This document shows, one piece after another, positions 28,885-32,534 of a stretch of DNA of 32,534 nucleotides; positions within the stretch are counted from its first letter, which is position 1; every line of letters begins with the position of its first letter. The notes below the pieces were generated by a model that had not been told where the DNA came from, made no database searches, and saw only the letters and a list, made by a program, of their open reading frames with translations. Source of the DNA: Chara braunii. Lineage: Eukaryota > Streptophyta > Charophyceae > Charales > Characeae. The stretch covers positions 3,056,417-3,088,950 of the forward strand of contig BFEA01000119.1 of NCBI GenBank assembly GCA_003427395.1. The letters are read 5' to 3'. Both the position numbers and the translations under genes were made by a program.

Positions 28885-29250
28885 CTTGTATAAACTTTGG
28901 TAAGCTACTTTCTCTAGGGGAAGCGCTGCCGAAATTTCTGCAAATCCAAGGAGTTAGTCAAAATTGGACTTTTCAAAAGTTCAAATTGTCTGATTTTGTA
29001 TATATGGTTTAGTAAAAATATAAGAAGTCTCATTTTCTAAAGGGAGTGCTGTCCAAATTTTTGCTAATTCAAGGAGTTTGACAAAATTCGACTTTGGAAG
29101 GTTGAAGATTAATTTTGTTTTCATATTTAGGCTGATATAAATTCTGGAAAGACACTTTTCCTACGGGAAGCGCTACCGAAATTTTCTTAGTTTAGCGGAG
29201 ATAAACTATATTTTGACAGGTGACGACTCTGGCGATCCACTCTGTATGGG
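28885..29250 (+). repeat. Tandem 123-bp stem-loop modules in B
   Basis: Modules begin near 28885, 29008 and 29133, with a partial fourth at about 29220. They keep the GAAGCGCTnCCGAAATTT motif and the flanking complementary arms seen in A. The inner hairpin in module 3 is TTCC-TAC-GGGAA. Confidence 0.6.
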
Positions 29251-29387
29251 GGAGATGTTGCAATAGGTCTACCTTTCTTTGGGCACTGGCTTAGCGGTAG
29301 ACCTTGGCTTGACTGTTAGAAGAGTCTTGAGTGAGAACATGTCATGGGGATTTGATCTCCATGCATTGACGATTTAGCTTGGACGTT

Positions 29388-29519
29388 GACCTGTCGTATG
29401 ATACAGGTCTTCTTTGGACATTCGATCTAGGATTTGGACTAGTTTTAGTTTGATCTCACGAGGATCATCTTCTGTTATCACTGATAACAGGTTGGTTGGT
29501 TGGTCGCCGACTCGTCGGC
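29388..29519. other. Cluster of four hairpins in B
   Basis: GACCTGT/ACAGGTC (29388-29409), GATCT ... GGATC with one G-T (29452-29466), CTGTTATCA-C-TGATAACAG (29472-29490), GCCGA-CTCG-TCGGC (29506-29519). Same order and spacing as 16603-16734 in A. Confidence 0.6.
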
Positions 29520-30556
29520 TCACGACGAAACTTTGCTTATAACTGTACCTCAACTTGATTGCCTTAGCCCTGAGATTTGATATGTTTCTTTGAGGGTTTT
29601 AACTAGACTTCTTTTAAATGACCATTATAAAGAACTTGTGAGATTTATGGAGATTTTAACTATGACTAGGGCTTGAGTATGTGAGGCATGGTATGAGTTA
29701 CAGGGAACAGTAAAGTTGACCACATTGGTGTATGACAATGTGGCTATTGTGTGTGTCTGTGTTTTATGCAGGTTAGTATTTGAAGCTAGGTTCAGAGTCG
29801 TACCTTAAAGACAGTGAGAATGACAACCATTTGACGCACGATCTGCATACCTGATGGGTTTATGTTCCCTTTTTTTTTTTTCTTCTTATTGTTATCTCGA
29901 GTTCTGATTTGATATATGGGTATCGAGATCATTGATTATTTATTATTGATTGATTTTTGCTTGTTAATTTTTATAGTTGGATGTTTTAGTCCGTGGAAGC
30001 AGTCAAAGTCAAACCCCTTGACTTCCTTCCAGACCCTGGATGATAGAGCTGGTCTCCAGGGCAATAAGAGATGATTGTCACCACAGGTATGAACCTGTGT
30101 ACCACCCACTCTCCGCAGGCTGCAGAAGAGGGTGTGGTTTTCAACCTCACTTGGCGGTTGTCCAGCGATCCCTCAAGGCGCGTGTCAGCCGACACTTGAG
30201 TGTCGAATGCGACCCTCGAGATTAATGAGAACCGCATGAGTATGGGTACTACATAGTATGCCATCATTGCGACCGCTTGCGTACGCTTGCATTGCGAGTC
30301 GATATGAGTTAGTCCTGCGTCCGCGCGGTTTTATACTAAGTCTCACTCGCGTCGCCTATCCGATTTCCGCGTCGGAGAGTTATGGGATGGCTACTAAGGG
30401 ACTAGGTGTGTTGTCGCCTTGTTTGTTCTGTGTCGTTTGGTATATACGTACGTCTGCGTGTTTTTATTTTTATTTTCTTTATAGTGGTGTGCGCGTGATG
30501 TGTGGGATGCGTCCTCGTCGACCGGCGACGAGTCGCGTTTGGGACCTCAGCCCCCC

Positions 30557-31065
30557 AAGATGCCAGCTCACGTGCGGGTCCGATAGAAGCGTAATACCGC
30601 GTGTACCCCCTATGCTACAGCGAACGAGAAACGTCCTTGGCTGGTCCACCTCTGCAATTGCACTTGATTAACTTTCGTACTGTGGACTGGTAGCTCGACG
30701 GGGATACGCCCACCGAAGGGAGGTGACAGCTCCCGTAAGGTGGAGGTAAGTCGTGCCTCGTGTAGGCCCTATCTTGTCGTAGGGGCTCACAAGAGGTATG
30801 GTTGGCGCACTCGGCCAACGCAGCTTGTGGAAGCTCCATGCATATTCGCGACGAGGATTTAGACCAACTCCTGCGTGACGAGGTCGGGAGGGTCCCGCGC
30901 TGCCCTGTGCGGTGCCCGACCGATGCGCTCGACACAGTGCATAGGCCGCGTGTTGAAGCACCACCAGCTTCGGGGCTGATTGATTTGGCAGGTGAGTTGT
31001 TACTTAGTTTGCGGTGGATTTCGGCTTCGTCGGCCACCGCCTTGCTTCCTGTCTCAACAATTGCT
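30557..31065 (+). other. Unique segment with a possible plus-strand exon
   Basis: A plus-strand donor, TTGGCAG|GTGAGTTG at 30991/30992, ends an open stretch from about 30802 that reads like ordinary protein (HIRDEDLDQLLRDEVGRVP, then RCPVRCPTD, then LIDLAG). A second donor-like site GGAG|GTAAGT is at 30745/30746. No acceptor is clearly defined and no family is recognised. The 205-codon minus frame (30615-31232) overlaps it and runs into E2, and looks less natural. Hairpins GGGAG/CTCCC (about 30718) and GTTGGC/GCCAAC (about 30800) are also present. This could be a piece of a host gene or of a captured exon. Confidence 0.25.
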
Positions 31066-31984
31066 CGTTGTGGTTTATGGGTTAGCTCGGAGTTCAGAAT
31101 CCTACCGCAATGAGGCAACGAAGAGAAAGGTGAGGGGGATGAACCTGGGTGCAGGGCTGCACCAGGTGCTTTTCGAGAACACGAAGGTGAAGATGGCGAC
31201 AAGGAGGTTATGGAGGGAGGAAAAAGAATCATATCCCGCTCGTTCTTTGACGAAGACTAGCGGGGAAGTATAGTAGGAAGAGGTTTTGGCATAGGGCGAG
31301 TGCACTGACAAGGTTAGTTTTAGTGCTAGATTAGTATAGAAGTAGTTAGTGGAGAAAATAGGTGCGCGGAGATGGTGAGGAGTGACGAAAAAGTGAGGGT
31401 GAGATTGTTGATCTCTCCCGTTTCTTGATGAAAACGGGCGAGGGAGGACTTGAAGCAGGGTTTTTTGGGCCTGGCAAACCCAATTATCAAGTTGGAATTA
31501 GTAAAAGGTTAGTAGAAAAAAGAGCTGGAGTAGGAAGATGGTGCGCGAAGCTATGGTGGAGGATGATGGAAAAATGTAGAATCCTGTTTTTTTCTTGGTC
31601 GATGTCGACGAAAGAAGACTCTATATCAAGGTTTTTGGCCATTCCGAGTTAAAAAGCCGTGTTAGATTTTCAATTCGGGTGATGATGTGGCCGGCATGTA
31701 TAACTGAGGCTGCACCCGGGGAGAAGCTTTCGGAGTGCAATGGATCTTCCCATACACCGGCGAAAGATTCATTCGATTTTGCTCATCCTGTCAGCCGCAG
31801 GGTTGGAGACTTACATGTTGGCCAGTGCCTTGTTTATCCTAGGAGATGCGCCTAGCCGTGTCCCAGTGGAAGACTCGTTTGAGGAGCGAGTGAGCGGTAG
31901 TTGTGCGGAGGCAGCAAGTAGACGGGTAAGGCTTGAAGTCGCATAGAGAGGAGAAAGAGAACGACAAAGGAGGGAGGAGCTTAC

Positions 31985-32238
31985 CTGGTCTGCTGCGAAT
32001 CGTGATCGTGATCGACACTTTCTCCATGATCCTAATGATCGTCGTTATCCTCGACTGACCACGGTTTTTCCTCTGGGTCGTGGTCCTTATTCTATTTTGG
32101 TTTGTTGACTCTTTACTTTGTACACAACACGTTACTTCGGTCGGGTACGTCTCGTCTATGGTTGGGATCAGGATCAGGTACATGAGGGCGGCCAACCTTA
32201 TTGTGGGCAGTCCGGGCATGGGAAGCAAGGGGCATGAA
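31985..32238 (-). pseudogene. Candidate 254-bp exon of E2
   Basis: Bounded on the minus strand by acceptor TTTTCTCAAG (32239 side) and donor AGACCAG|GTAAGC (31984/31985). One minus frame is open through the whole exon in E2, but the same frame in E1 has a stop and E1 is further split by the nested insertion. A different frame near the donor end is rich in Asp and His (ESVDHDHDSQQT), resembling the end of the candidate exon at 12741. Whether any frame is translated cannot be decided here. Confidence 0.35.
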
Positions 32239-32350
32239 CTTGAGAAAACAAAAGAGATACACAGGGGAATAGCTCAGGGAAGACGAATGAAGAATGGAGA
32301 GACAAATAGGGGCAAACAGGAAGCATGAGGAAGAAGGTTGAGGCACGTAC
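32239..32350 (-). other. Candidate 112-bp intron of E2
   Basis: GTACGTGC to TTTTCTCAAG on the minus strand, pyrimidine-rich. Same length as 11773-11884 in E1. Confidence 0.4.
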
Positions 32351-32481
32351 CTGGTCAGGGCGAAGATTTGCACGATCTAATCTGTGTTGAAGGACACAGT
32401 CAACTCCAACCGTCCACATTCATTCCTACCTGCTTACGTTGCAGGAAGCCAAAGCGGAGTGCACCTCGTCTGATCTTCGGA
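32351..32481 (-). pseudogene. Candidate 131-bp exon of E2
   Basis: Counterpart of 11885-12015, same length, GT and AG retained, in-frame stop relative to E1. The CT-rich tract at 32490-32534 lies directly upstream in the minus sense. Confidence 0.4.
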
Positions 32482-32534
32482 CTTGGGGCATTCAGAGAAA
32501 GAGAGGACGGAGTAAAATTGAGAGTGAGAGAGAG

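Larger units (their letters stand above)
27331..30556 (+). repeat. Repeat unit B (paralogue of A)
   Basis: Collinear with A (see the entry at 14206) except for the middle: where A has the 66-bp array, B has the hairpin family at 27945-28592. It ends with TCGACCGGCGACGAG and CAGCCCCCCA, as A does. No gene is recognised. The minus frame 29986-30267 (93 codons) lies over a well-conserved patch (ACCTGTGTACCACCCACTC), but the A copy does not keep the frame open over the same span. Confidence 0.75.
31066..32534. repeat. Repeat unit E, copy E2 (uninterrupted, runs off the window)
   Basis: The most complete copy. It matches 5920-6992 and then, without a break, 11663-12025, proving that 6993-11662 is an insertion in E1. 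It keeps the alpha stem-loops (31235-31264; 31417-31438) and the minus-strand donors at 31984/31985 and 32350/32351, but the donor corresponding to 6673/6674 is mutated (31814/31815). The end is a GA repeat continuing past the window. Confidence 0.85.

Noticed and set aside
14206-30556. A and B as the two LTRs of one retrotransposon with the gag remnant inside
   Set aside because: A and B are too diverged (about 70-80%), contain different arrays, and the candidate primer-binding site is over 1 kb beyond the end of A/B homology. B is followed by E2, which fits an E-A repeat better.

Overview
Eukaryotic, almost certainly plant-lineage nuclear DNA (large repeat-rich genome; a land plant or a streptophyte alga would fit, but the species cannot be fixed from this window). 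The evidence is an AT-rich 172-bp tandem satellite, hAT-like miniature elements with 8-bp target duplications, long GA/CT microsatellites, GT-AG intron signals, a decayed retrotransposon gag region and a nested TG...CA insertion. No intact, confidently coding gene was found. Open frames longer than about 100 codons mostly fall in low-complexity or GC-rich repeat DNA.

Layout. 1-144: right end of a miniature element. 145-5910: satellite block, about 31 monomers of 172 bp, each made of two related halves (about 81 + 91 bp), broken by one miniature element (757-1106). 5911-12850: repeat unit 'E' (copy E1), split by a 4.67-kb nested insertion (6993-11662) that carries all the ambiguous N bases, a 23-bp GA-rich minisatellite and a 45-bp repeat. 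13394-14169: two head-to-tail 388-bp repeats. 14206-17730: repeat unit 'A' with a 66-bp x 14 array and many stem-loops. 17731-20330: unassigned DNA, a weak primer-binding-site-like motif and a frameshifted gag remnant with a degenerate zinc knuckle. 20458-20771 and 22171-22786: two more members of the miniature-element family. 21525-22120: four-copy repeat with a GGGAAACCC core. 23072-23140: perfect 23-bp inverted repeat. 23590-25210: imperfect duplication of about 0.8-0.9 kb holding a Cys-rich open segment. 25640-26570: E3, diverged copy of E. 27331-30556: 'B', diverged copy of A. 30557-31065: possible plus-strand exon. 31066-32534: E2, closest relative of E1, running off the window.

Two themes stand out. 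First, E and A/B are chains of small stem-loops whose loops are conserved while the stems change on both arms, most clearly at 27945-28592. Second, the minus strand of E carries regularly placed 5' splice-donor sequences, pyrimidine tracts (some made of CT microsatellite) and AG acceptors, conserved between E1 and E2, as if a spliced transcript ran leftward through it. The reading frames are not conserved, so this looks like a non-coding or pseudogenised spliced unit. The order E-A...E-B-E suggests an old tandem or large composite repeat later broken up by insertions. All function beyond repeat, transposon and splice-signal recognition is inference.
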